Under the pieces are notes generated by a model. That model saw only the letters and a program-made list of their open reading frames with translations, had not been told where the DNA came from and did no database searches. From assembly GCF_000213555.1 (NCBI RefSeq), contig NZ_GL891980.1:248001-312000 (forward strand): a DNA stretch of 64,000 nucleotides. The letters run 5' to 3'. The position numbers and the translations under genes were made by a program. The DNA is from Dysgonomonas gadei ATCC BAA-286. GTDB lineage: Bacteria > Bacteroidota > Bacteroidia > Bacteroidales > Dysgonomonadaceae. Below are positions 33,347-40,802 of the stretch, piece by piece. Position 1 is the first letter of the stretch. Every line of letters starts with the position of its first letter.

Positions 33347-33916
33347 CCAATCAGTAGTTAAAGCAATTATTGTAGGATAGAAACGTTCAATTCTTTTCAG
33401 CTTCACTTTGTTCCGCTTAAATGTTCATTTTGGCATTGCCCAAAACGAACCAAAAGGCTAGCGCTCCGCTCCTCGGCGACCCAAAACCGTTTTGATGGCT
33501 GAATCAAACAAACGGGCTATCGCCCCGTTTGATTCTACGCCGCCTGCAACGGATTGGGTACCCCGCCTGCGTCACTAATGCGCGAGGGCTGACGCACGTA
33601 GGGCTAAAGCATGAAAGACTCTGTTCTGTCGCCGCATCGCGATTCCGACCTCATCCCGCAGGCGGGGTACCCAATCCGTAAAGCGGAGGTGTAGGGCAAA
33701 ATAGGATGGCTGCTATACACGACTGATAATCCGGCTAAAGATGACTCCGTATTATTTTGCCCCACCGGAGCTGCGATGTTGGGTCACCGGAGGGATGCAG
33801 CCTTGATTTTTTGTTTCGTTTTGCATCAAGGCAAAATGAAAAACAAGCCGGACGGCACGTTAGATAAAATAGAACAATTTTATTCTACAATAATTGCTTT
33901 AACTACTGATTCGCAT
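33347..33916 (+). mobile_element. Non-coding element 1 with terminal inverted repeats (MITE-like)
   Basis: About 570 bp. The left end CAATCAGTAGTTAAAGCAAT is repeated inverted at the right end (ATTGCTTTAACTACTGATT), and the match extends inward through ATTGTAG. The interior is GC-rich and non-coding. It has a hairpin-like GTTCATTTTGGCATTGCCCAAAACGAAC near 33422-33450, and a perfect 21-bp inverted repeat around a KpnI-like GGTACC core (33550-33570 with 33658-33678). It lacks a transposase. A shorter copy in the opposite orientation lies at 36628-37024. No gene occupies 33224-33932. Confidence 0.78.
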
Positions 33917-33932
33917 GACTTATCTGTTTTTG

Positions 33933-34601
33933 TTAAAACCTGACACATCTGACAGTTTTCTTAATTTTTTCGGTTGTCATATTTTTCTTCTTTTTGTGTT
34001 CGGCCTTTCTTTTCTGTGAAGATGTAAGTACTTGCATATCCTTTTTTATATGTCCGTTTTTCGGGGGGAACTCTGTGATGGCCTCCGCGCAGGTTTCCAA
34101 TATTTCTTCCGCCGGTTTTTGATCTATACTATTATCTGCTTTTTCTATTTTTTCCAGAGTTCCGGCTTCATCCTTCATTGTGCATTTTTTAGCGGCTTTC
34201 TCATCCCCCCGGGGAGGCCGGGAGGGGCTATTCTTATCCTGTCTGTCAAGCAGCATCTTTATTGTGCGAAGGTCGGGCGGGCATTCCTTCTTCGTAACTG
34301 TCTTTTGCTTGAAAACAAGTTCGCCTGTATGCCCATCGGGGACATAGATGTCTTTTTCTACCGTGGTGTAATAGCCTTCAAGTTTCTTTTTCAGCGAAGC
34401 ATGCATCATCGTCATCAGTTCGGCTTCGCGGCGCGCTACCGCCTGTTCCACTTCGCTGCGGAAATCGCCTTTGGTATTCATCCAGCAATAATATGTCTCA
34501 CGGCTGATGCCTGTTGCCTTACATACCTGCGACACGGTGAAAAATTCGTCTTCAAGCAGGCTTACAATCTTTTCTGTCAATTCCGTACTGTACTTTGCCA
34601 T
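33933..34601 (-). CDS. Helix-turn-helix protein, phage small-terminase-like
   Basis: This 222-residue protein has an N-terminal HTH: STELTEKIVSLLEDEFFTVSQVCKATGISRETYYCWMNTKGDF (residues about 5-47). A conserved-looking middle part follows (EQAVARREAELMTMMHASLKKKLEGYYTTVEKDIYVPDG and VTKKECPPDLRTIKMLLDRQDK). The C-terminus is a Lys-rich, probably disordered tail. The pattern resembles HTH proteins annotated as phBC6A51-like or small terminase subunits in Bacteroidota phages and islands, but no large terminase is nearby. The final codons (KKTVRCVRF, stop) are made of the same paired-decamer motif found in intergenic repeats at 3311 and 61017. A large inverted repeat lies just upstream. Confidence 0.65.
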   Translation of the reverse strand: MAKYSTELTEKIVSLLEDEFFTVSQVCKATGISRETYYCWMNTKGDFRSEVEQAVARREAELMTMMHASLKKKLEGYYTTVEKDIYVPDGHTGELVFKQKTVTKKECPPDLRTIKMLLDRQDKNSPSRPPRGDEKAAKKCTMKDEAGTLEKIEKADNSIDQKPAEEILETCAEAITEFPPKNGHIKKDMQVLTSSQKRKAEHKKKKNMTTEKIKKTVRCVRF

Positions 34602-34620
34602 AATAAATTTTTTAATTTGA

Positions 34621-34692
34621 ATATTAGCATATTAGCAAATGAATTCCGGGTATATCGCTTTGCGCTATTTACAAATTTGCTAATTTGCTAAT
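34621..34692. repeat. Inverted repeat upstream of the HTH gene
   Basis: ATATTAGCATATTAGCAAAT (34621-34640) and AAATTTGCTAATTTGCTAAT (34673-34692) form arms of about 18-20 bp with few mismatches around a 32-base spacer. The arms themselves contain direct TTAGCA(A/T)A repeats. The position 20 bases before the HTH start suggests an operator or a transcript hairpin. The rest of 34602-34984 has no gene; a short GC-rich patch at about 34757-34800 is unexplained. Confidence 0.6.
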
Positions 34693-34831
34693 CAGTTTCT
34701 TTATAGATAAACGGAATTTCTATCCATACAAAATTTTAACATTTTAGAGGTAAGGGGCAGATCGCGCTGCGGCGGCCTCCTTCTGTTGGCTACACCGAAA
34801 CACTACGCTTATAATAGTCTAATTACTTCGT

Positions 34832-34853
34832 TATAACTCAAACAGCTTCTTAA
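34832..34853 (-). repeat. Short dispersed repeat, inverted copy
   Basis: The minus strand reads TTAAGAAGCTGTTTGAGTTATA, the same 22-bp unit as at 33317 and 36275. Confidence 0.65.
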
Positions 34854-34933
34854 TTCCTGTCGCAGGGAAGCTCTGGTTTTCTGTTTTTGCAAACAAGATT
34901 TATTGTCTGATAACTGTACCAGGTTAAGAATAC

Positions 34934-34972
34934 AAAAGGACAGGGGAAATAGATCCGGTTCAATCCCCTGTC
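34934..34972 (-). terminator. Terminator of the 34985-36208 lipoprotein gene
   Basis: On the minus strand GACAGGGG / CCCCTGTC forms an 8-bp GC-rich stem with an 18-base loop, followed by CTTTTG. The T-tract is short. Confidence 0.55.
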
Positions 34973-34984
34973 TCAATAGAAATG

Positions 34985-36208
34985 TTATAAATCTATATAT
35001 TCAACACTTAAAATATTACCGGTAACCGGAGAAAGCCATGTAGTAGCCGTAAGCTCCTCAGCATCGCAGCCCAACCCAAAATAAAATTTTCCGTTCAGGT
35101 ATTCAAATGAGCGGGCAAAGGCAGGAGCTGTAAAATGAAATAGAGTAGTCCATTCCACAGGATCGGTGTCGATATTCCGTGTTGCCAGTACGATATTTTT
35201 GTAAACTTCATCGCCCGTCCGGATGGATGCCAGTACCAACAACCATTCACCTTTAATCAGTATATCCCTCGGTAATGCCTCCTCCGGCAAAGACAAACGG
35301 GATATATCGCTGTGACCGCGTGCGCACATAAGTGCCACCGGCTTGTATTGATGATCGTTATATGTATGACCTATGATATAAACAGTGCGCCCGTTAAATA
35401 CTACGGCACGTTCCATACGGGTTTCCCCGCCGACATTGATGCCCGCCGTGAAAAGCGGGCGATCCTTCTGTGGTAAAAAAACGAAATCACTCATTTCCCC
35501 GGGACAGTAAATCCAGTTGAAATTCGAATACAGGGCACCTGCCAGGGGTACCAATGTATAAATCCGCGAACCGATTATAGTCTTGCCGGAATTGTTCCAT
35601 GTTAGCCCGTTATCTGACGAGACCTGTATGGCGGAATTACCATTCGGCCCGATGGCTGCATAAAGTCTGTTACCATACTTGTAAATATCATATACATGTA
35701 CACCATTGGGAATCGTTCGGTATTTTTTCCAGGCTCCGGACTCCAGCCGGTAAAAATTACCCAAACTCCAACTCTCCCGCGAATCATGTCCAGGGAGATA
35801 AAGTTCGTTATCGAACTCACGAATCAGGTGTATCTGTTCTTCGTCGACAGTATATTCCACGGCAAATTTCTGCGATACCGGATCGAAGGTCCACAGGTCG
35901 GCTCTTCCCGCATTGGATGCGGGAGGATTGTTGGACGAGTTTCCTCCGCCGAAATATATCTTGCCATGATAAGCATACATATCCCATACATTACGGGCAT
36001 AGACGCGCTGGGTACCGTCCGCATACCTGGTCTTTAGAGGGTTGCCAAGTTCGACGACCTGACTGGTCACATCACCAAGCGAATACGGATTTATATCCGG
36101 ATCTTCGCTACAGGAAATGAAGAAAAACAGTGAAATAAAAGAAAAACACAAGAAGATATTACGCTTATTCGTAATTTGATTTCGGATAGAAGAATAGTAG
36201 TTTCTCAT
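34985..36208 (-). CDS. Hypothetical lipoprotein with beta-propeller-like repeats
   Basis: This 407-residue protein has a lipoprotein signal ending at Cys33 (FFISC-SEDPD), whose acidic +2 to +4 residues suggest surface export. The mature part has recurrent four-strand-like units with Y/F-x-G or L-Y motifs: MYAYHGKIYFGGG, LIREFDNELYLPGHD, DIYKYGNRLYAAIGPNG, VVFNGRTVYIIGH and FEYLNGKFYFGLG. One BNR/Asp-box-like stretch reads SSDNGLTWNNSG. A six- or seven-bladed propeller is likely; no catalytic residues are recognised. It is a lone gene with its own terminator, between the two inverted TIR elements, and may be accessory cargo (inference). Confidence 0.72.
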   Translation of the reverse strand: MRNYYSSIRNQITNKRNIFLCFSFISLFFFISCSEDPDINPYSLGDVTSQVVELGNPLKTRYADGTQRVYARNVWDMYAYHGKIYFGGGNSSNNPPASNAGRADLWTFDPVSQKFAVEYTVDEEQIHLIREFDNELYLPGHDSRESWSLGNFYRLESGAWKKYRTIPNGVHVYDIYKYGNRLYAAIGPNGNSAIQVSSDNGLTWNNSGKTIIGSRIYTLVPLAGALYSNFNWIYCPGEMSDFVFLPQKDRPLFTAGINVGGETRMERAVVFNGRTVYIIGHTYNDHQYKPVALMCARGHSDISRLSLPEEALPRDILIKGEWLLVLASIRTGDEVYKNIVLATRNIDTDPVEWTTLFHFTAPAFARSFEYLNGKFYFGLGCDAEELTATTWLSPVTGNILSVEYIDL

Positions 36209-36627
36209 TGGGCTGAAAATTAGGTTAAGTTAATATTCGAATATCAATATGGGCCGTAAATAATAGATATTAATCTAAGAAGCTGTTTGAGTTATATTGT
36301 CAGCTTCTAAATATATGAACCTTCGTCATTGGGCATCTGACTATAATTTTTTGGTAGATTGTTAAGTAACTACTTCCATTTTTGGATTTAGAATCCAATC
36401 TGGATATTCCGGATTAAAAATCGAATGGGCATTAGACAAATATAGATATTATTATTAAATATATTTACCCTTGTCACATAAGATTAAATTACATATTCGT
36501 GTACTTTTTTTACGTATTAAGCGCCCACCTCTTGTTTAAAATTCATCCTTAACTTTTATTCCGATATCTGTCTACGGAAAGACAAGACTACTAAGTTCTC
36601 TCCCTTCATTTATTCTTTCTCTAAATA
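36209..36627. other. Intergenic stretch with one short dispersed repeat
   Basis: No gene or RNA is seen. The only recognisable item is the third copy of the 22-bp unit (TAAGAAGCTGTTTGAGTTATA, 36275-36296). The rest is AT-rich, with no reading frame of note. Confidence 0.6.
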
Positions 36628-37024
36628 ATGCGAATCAGTAGTTGAGATTTAATGTTCTATTTTTTCTAACGCGCCTGAGGGACGAGGCCGTTATCGCGAT
36701 GCGGCGACAAGACTGTGTCTTTTCAGGCTTTAGCTCCGCGTGCGTCAGCCCTTGCGCATTAGTGACGCAGGCGGGGTACCCAATCCGTTGCAGGCGGCGT
36801 AGAATCAAACGGGGCGATAGCCCGTGTGTTTGATTCAGACGGCAAAACGGTTTTGGGTCGCCGAGGAATTGAAAATCGAGGAGCGTAGGCGACTCAACAG
36901 AAGCGCTAGCCTTTTGGTTCGTTTTGGGCAATGCCAAAATGAACGTTTAAGCGCAACAAAGTGAAGCAGAAAATAATAGAACAATTTTATACTACAATAG
37001 TTACTTGAACTACTGATTGGCATT
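36628..37024 (-). mobile_element. Non-coding element 2 with terminal inverted repeats, shorter inverted copy of element 1
   Basis: About 397 bp. The ends are ATGCGAATCAGTAGTT on the left and, inverted, GCCAATCAGTAGTT on the right. The two different outer flanks (GCG versus CC) match the corresponding ends of element 1, which shows the orientation is reversed. The shared interior includes the GTTCATTTTGG...CCAAAACGAAC hairpin, the CGGATTGGGTACCCCGCCTGC arm and GTCGCCGCATCGCGAT. Element 2 lacks about 190 bp of the element 1 interior (the second arm onward) and has an extra short insertion near 36870-36900. Reading frames crossing it are not conserved between the copies. Confidence 0.78.
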
Positions 37025-37438
37025 AATAATGAATACAGGCTGTTGTCACCCGGCAAAGGGAATATTACTACTCAGCTTAGCAACTCCAGAAGGTAAAGAG
37101 ATATTCCAGACCGAACTAATAAAGGGAAGAATAAGTGAAGTTCCTATCTTATTTTTCTATCAATGATAAATAGAATCTCTCACACCAGCGGATTATCAAA
37201 TTTCAATATGTCTTACTTTTTAAAACAAAAAGTTGCAAATATCCACACATAAAGCCCTAAAACACAAAATTATCACCAAACAACAATCGATTAAAAACAG
37301 AAAGACAAACATCAGATTTGTCGGGTTTTAGAATTAGCCGAAATAGGAATGTAATATAAAAGACGTCATTTCATAGAATATTTTTATTATTTTTGTTAGT
37401 TCAGGGAAATTAGAAATTAACTAAAAACTTCAATTATA
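37025..37438. other. Intergenic region upstream of aconitase
   Basis: No gene is supported. It contains a diverged decamer-pair motif (CATCAGATTTGTCGGGTTTTA, 37310-37330, followed by a stop-like TAG context) and a promoter box (37388-37395). A 45-codon frame at 37029-37166 has no recognisable features. Confidence 0.55.
37388..37395 (+). promoter_or_regulatory. -7 box upstream of aconitase
   Basis: TATTTTTG fits TAnnTTTG, 43 bases before the acnA ATG. No clear -33 TTG is seen. Confidence 0.4.
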
Positions 37439-39703
37439 ATGAAAAGTAGCACTTTTGATATAGATATGATTCGCAGATTCTACGAATCCTACCCATCAAA
37501 GGTTGAAGAGGCTAAAAACAAACTGAAACGCCCTTTGACACTGTCCGAAAAAATCCTATACGCACATCTATCTAAAGATGAATCCATTAAGGATTTTGTA
37601 CGCGCAACAGATTATGTGAACTTTTCACCGGACAGGGTTGCCATGCAGGATGCTACTGCACAAATGGCCCTGTTGCAATTGATGAATTCGGGACGCACAA
37701 AAGTAGCTGTACCATCGACAGTACACTGCGACCACCTGATACAGGCATATAAATCGGCAAAGGAAGACCTGAACACTGCCGAAGTTACAAACAAAGAGGT
37801 CTTTGACTTTCTGAGCAACGTATCCGATAAATTCGGAATCGGTTTCTGGAAACCCGGCGCAGGTATCATCCATCAGGTGGTACTCGAAAACTATGCTTTC
37901 CCCGGCGGGATGATGATCGGGACAGACTCGCATACTCCAAACGCCGGAGGACTGGGTATGGTAGCCATAGGCGTAGGAGGAGCCGATGCGGTAGATGTAA
38001 TGGCGGGAATGCCCTGGGAACTGAAAATGCCGAAAATCATCGGGGTAAAACTGACCGGAAAATTGTCGGGTTGGGCTTCTCCCAAAGACGTCATACTGAA
38101 ACTGGCAGGTATACTCACCGTGAAAGGTGGGACAAACGCCATTATCGAATATTTCGGTGAAGGCACCGCTTCATTATCAGCCACTGGTAAAGGTACTATT
38201 TGCAATATGGGTGCGGAAGTAGGTGCAACAACATCCATTTTCCCCTATGACAAAAAATCGTCCGAATATCTTAAAGCTACCTTCCGCAGTGACGTGGCAG
38301 AACTGGCTGATAAGATAATGGAACATCTGCAACCTGATGCGGAGATAGCAAGTAATCCGCAAAAATATTTTGACCAGATAATTGAAATAGATTTATCCAC
38401 ACTCGAACCATATGTAAACGGACCTTTTACACCCGATGCGGCACATCCTATTTCTCAGTTTGCCAAAGCGGTAAAAGAAAACGGTTATCCGCAAAAGATG
38501 GAAGTGGGCCTAATCGGCTCATGTACAAACTCTTCATATGAAGACATGTCGCGTGCGGCATCGATCGTCGCTGATGCCAAAAAGAAAAATATAAAAGTAA
38601 AAGCTCAATTTATAATCAATCCCGGCTCGGAACAGGTACGCTATACCGCCGAAAGGGATGGTATATTACCGGTCTTTGAAGAAGCGGGGGCAACTATTAT
38701 GGCAAACGCCTGCGGCCCGTGTATCGGACAATGGAAAAGGGAGTCGGACAACCCAGAGCGTCCCAATTCAATCGTAACATCGTTTAACCGTAATTTTGCC
38801 AAACGGAACGACGGTAATCCGAATACCCATGCCTTTGTTACATCACCGGAAATTGTGGCGGCACTCAGCATTGCCGGAGATCTATGCTTCAATCCGATGA
38901 CGGATACACTGGTAAATGAAAACGGGGAACATGTAAAACTACAGGAACCTCAGGGATATGAACTACCGCCAAACGGATACAAGAAAGATGATGACGGGTT
39001 TATCGCTCCGGCAGCGGACGGTTCAAAAATTGAAGTAAAAATAGCCCCCGATTCGCAACGCCTGCAAGAGCTGAAACCGTTCCCTGCTTGGGACGGAAAA
39101 GATATAACCGCCCAGCCGCTATTAATAAAAGCAAAAGGCAAATGTACTACCGACCACATTTCGATGGCCGGCCCGTGGCTACGTTTCCGCGGACATCTGG
39201 ATAATATATCCGACAATATGCTGATAGGAGCTGTCAATGCATTCAATGACAAAACAAACACTGTTCTGGATGTGGAAACCGGTGAATATATCGCAGTTCC
39301 TAAACTTGCCCGGAAATTCAAAGCGGAAGAGCTTGGATCTGTCGTAGTGGCTGAAGAAAACTACGGGGAAGGCTCATCCCGTGAACACGCAGCAATGGAA
39401 CCCCGGTTCCTGAATGTGAAGGCTATACTTGTAAAGTCTTTTGCCCGCATACATGAAACCAATCTCAAAAAACAAGGTATGCTTGCCCTTACCTTTATCG
39501 ATAAGAATGATTATGACAAGGTACGCGAAGATGATAAAATAAGCATACGAGGGCTAACCGATTTCAGACCGGGAAAGAGCCTTACCGTCGAACTCACCCA
39601 TAAAAACGGTGAAAAAGAATCGTTCGAGGTAGCCCATACCTACAACGATACGCAGATAGAATGGTTTAAGGCAGGCAGTGCCCTGAATTATATGAAACAA
39701 TAA
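37439..39703 (+). CDS. acnA: Aconitate hydratase
   Basis: This 754-residue monomeric aconitase of the mitochondrial-like type isomerises citrate to isocitrate with a 4Fe-4S cluster. The cluster Cys are in LIGSCTNSSYEDM and ANACGPCIGQW. Other signatures are MIGTDSHTPNAGGLGMVAIGVGGADAVDVMAG, the C-terminal swivel domain KGKCTTDHISMAGPWLRFRGH, and EENYGEGSSREHAAMEPR with the substrate-binding Ser/Arg. It heads a cluster with a DJ-1 gene (14 bases downstream), a GNAT gene, citrate synthase and DUF423, all on the plus strand. Confidence 0.97.
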   Translation: MKSSTFDIDMIRRFYESYPSKVEEAKNKLKRPLTLSEKILYAHLSKDESIKDFVRATDYVNFSPDRVAMQDATAQMALLQLMNSGRTKVAVPSTVHCDHLIQAYKSAKEDLNTAEVTNKEVFDFLSNVSDKFGIGFWKPGAGIIHQVVLENYAFPGGMMIGTDSHTPNAGGLGMVAIGVGGADAVDVMAGMPWELKMPKIIGVKLTGKLSGWASPKDVILKLAGILTVKGGTNAIIEYFGEGTASLSATGKGTICNMGAEVGATTSIFPYDKKSSEYLKATFRSDVAELADKIMEHLQPDAEIASNPQKYFDQIIEIDLSTLEPYVNGPFTPDAAHPISQFAKAVKENGYPQKMEVGLIGSCTNSSYEDMSRAASIVADAKKKNIKVKAQFIINPGSEQVRYTAERDGILPVFEEAGATIMANACGPCIGQWKRESDNPERPNSIVTSFNRNFAKRNDGNPNTHAFVTSPEIVAALSIAGDLCFNPMTDTLVNENGEHVKLQEPQGYELPPNGYKKDDDGFIAPAADGSKIEVKIAPDSQRLQELKPFPAWDGKDITAQPLLIKAKGKCTTDHISMAGPWLRFRGHLDNISDNMLIGAVNAFNDKTNTVLDVETGEYIAVPKLARKFKAEELGSVVVAEENYGEGSSREHAAMEPRFLNVKAILVKSFARIHETNLKKQGMLALTFIDKNDYDKVREDDKISIRGLTDFRPGKSLTVELTHKNGEKESFEVAHTYNDTQIEWFKAGSALNYMKQ

Positions 39704-39717
39704 TAACCGGAGTCTGC

Positions 39718-40320
39718 ATGGTTTTCAATATACTTCTTTTTCCCGGTTTTGAAACACTCGATGTATTCGGGCCTGTGGAAATATTCGGTAAGGTTGAAGG
39801 TAGTACAATCAGATATTATTCTGAAACCGGAGGCCTTATCCGCAACACGGACAATATTGAAATAAAAACCGATCCGATAGAATCATTAACGCCGGAGGAA
39901 ACAGATATACTGCTTATTCCCGGAGGAACGGGCACACGAAAGGAAATAGACAATCCGGTCTTTATAGAGAAGATAAGTACGTTAGCCGGCAGCAGTCAAT
40001 ATACTCTTACTGTTTGCACGGGTAGTGCATTATTAGCTAAAACCGGTTTACTGGACGGCAGAAGCGCGACATCAAACAAACGCGCTTTCGGCTGGGTGGA
40101 AAGTGCCTCATCCAAAGTAAACTGGATAAAGCAGGCACGCTGGGTAAAAGACGGCAAGTATTATACCTCATCGGGCGTCAGTGCCGGAATGGATATGGCT
40201 TTAGGCTTTATTCGCGACACGCTGGGGACAGAAGAAGCCCGGAAGATAGCTTTCAGGATAGAATACAATTGGCAGGAAGATGAAAGCACCGATAACTTTT
40301 GCAATCAGCAGATTAAATGA
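39718..40320 (+). CDS. DJ-1/PfpI family protein in the TCA cluster
   Basis: This 200-residue protein has LLFPGFETLDVFGPVEIFG at the N-terminus, IPGGTGTRKEID, and the nucleophile elbow TVCTGSALLAKTGLLDGRSATSNKRAF (Cys-Thr-Gly-Ser). It ends with the SAGMDMALGFIRDTLG helix. This is the subtype related to the sensor half of GlxA/AraC-type regulators and to isonitrile hydratase-like proteins; no DNA-binding domain is attached. Its stop overlaps the following GNAT start by four bases. The substrate is unknown. Confidence 0.87.
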   Translation: MVFNILLFPGFETLDVFGPVEIFGKVEGSTIRYYSETGGLIRNTDNIEIKTDPIESLTPEETDILLIPGGTGTRKEIDNPVFIEKISTLAGSSQYTLTVCTGSALLAKTGLLDGRSATSNKRAFGWVESASSKVNWIKQARWVKDGKYYTSSGVSAGMDMALGFIRDTLGTEEARKIAFRIEYNWQEDESTDNFCNQQIK

Positions 40321-40757
40321 ATATAGATATACAACCCATAATGGAATCCGATTTTGAAGAGTTGGTCTCCCTCTTTCTGGAATTTGCCACCTTTGAAAAA
40401 TTACCTGAAAAGATGACTAATTCGGTCGGACAAATGCTAAAAGAAAAGAATTATTTTCACGGCTTTGTAGCCAGGGATAAGGATGGCTCCATTATCGGGT
40501 ATGCGACTTACTTCTTCGCTTATTATACATGGACAGGTAAATCCCTGTACATGGATGACTTATATATCAGGCAGGCATACAGAGGAAAGGGCATAGGTAC
40601 ACTCCTTATCAATGAAGTGATCGCTTATGCTAAAGAAGAATGCTGTAATGGCCTGCGCTGGCAGGTTTCGGAATGGAACCATCCTGCGATAAAGTTTTAT
40701 GAGGGTCTGGGTGCGACAATTAATGAAGTGGAACGAAATTGTGACTTATTATTTTAA
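40317..40757 (+). CDS. GNAT acetyltransferase
   Basis: This 146-residue protein has the Ats1/SSAT-like layout: GFVARDKDGSIIGYATYFFAYYTWTGKSLYMDDLYIRQAYRGKGIGTLLINEVIAYAKEECCNGLRWQVSEWNHPAIKFYEGLGA. The acetyl-CoA loop is RQAYRGKGIGT. The W-N-x-P-A-x-x-F-Y-x-x-x-G-A motif matches diamine or thialysine acetyltransferases. The start overlaps the DJ-1 stop, so the two are translationally coupled. Confidence 0.9.
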   Translation: MNIDIQPIMESDFEELVSLFLEFATFEKLPEKMTNSVGQMLKEKNYFHGFVARDKDGSIIGYATYFFAYYTWTGKSLYMDDLYIRQAYRGKGIGTLLINEVIAYAKEECCNGLRWQVSEWNHPAIKFYEGLGATINEVERNCDLLF

Positions 40758-40802
40758 GCCATAATTTAAACTCAAAATATAAACCATATAACAAAATATA
40801 CT

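Noticed and set aside
33933..34601. Prophage called from the small-terminase-like HTH protein
   Set aside because: No large terminase, portal, capsid, integrase or lysis gene is present within the window.
36635..36937. 100-codon minus-strand frame inside TIR element 2 and a 63-codon frame on the other strand
   Set aside because: The frames are not preserved in element 1, where the same sequence is interrupted. They reflect GC-rich palindromic DNA.
37029..37166. 45-codon frame starting MNTGCCHPAKGILL after TIR element 2
   Set aside because: No promoter box, no family resemblance and a decaying neighbourhood. It may be a remnant but cannot be supported as a gene.
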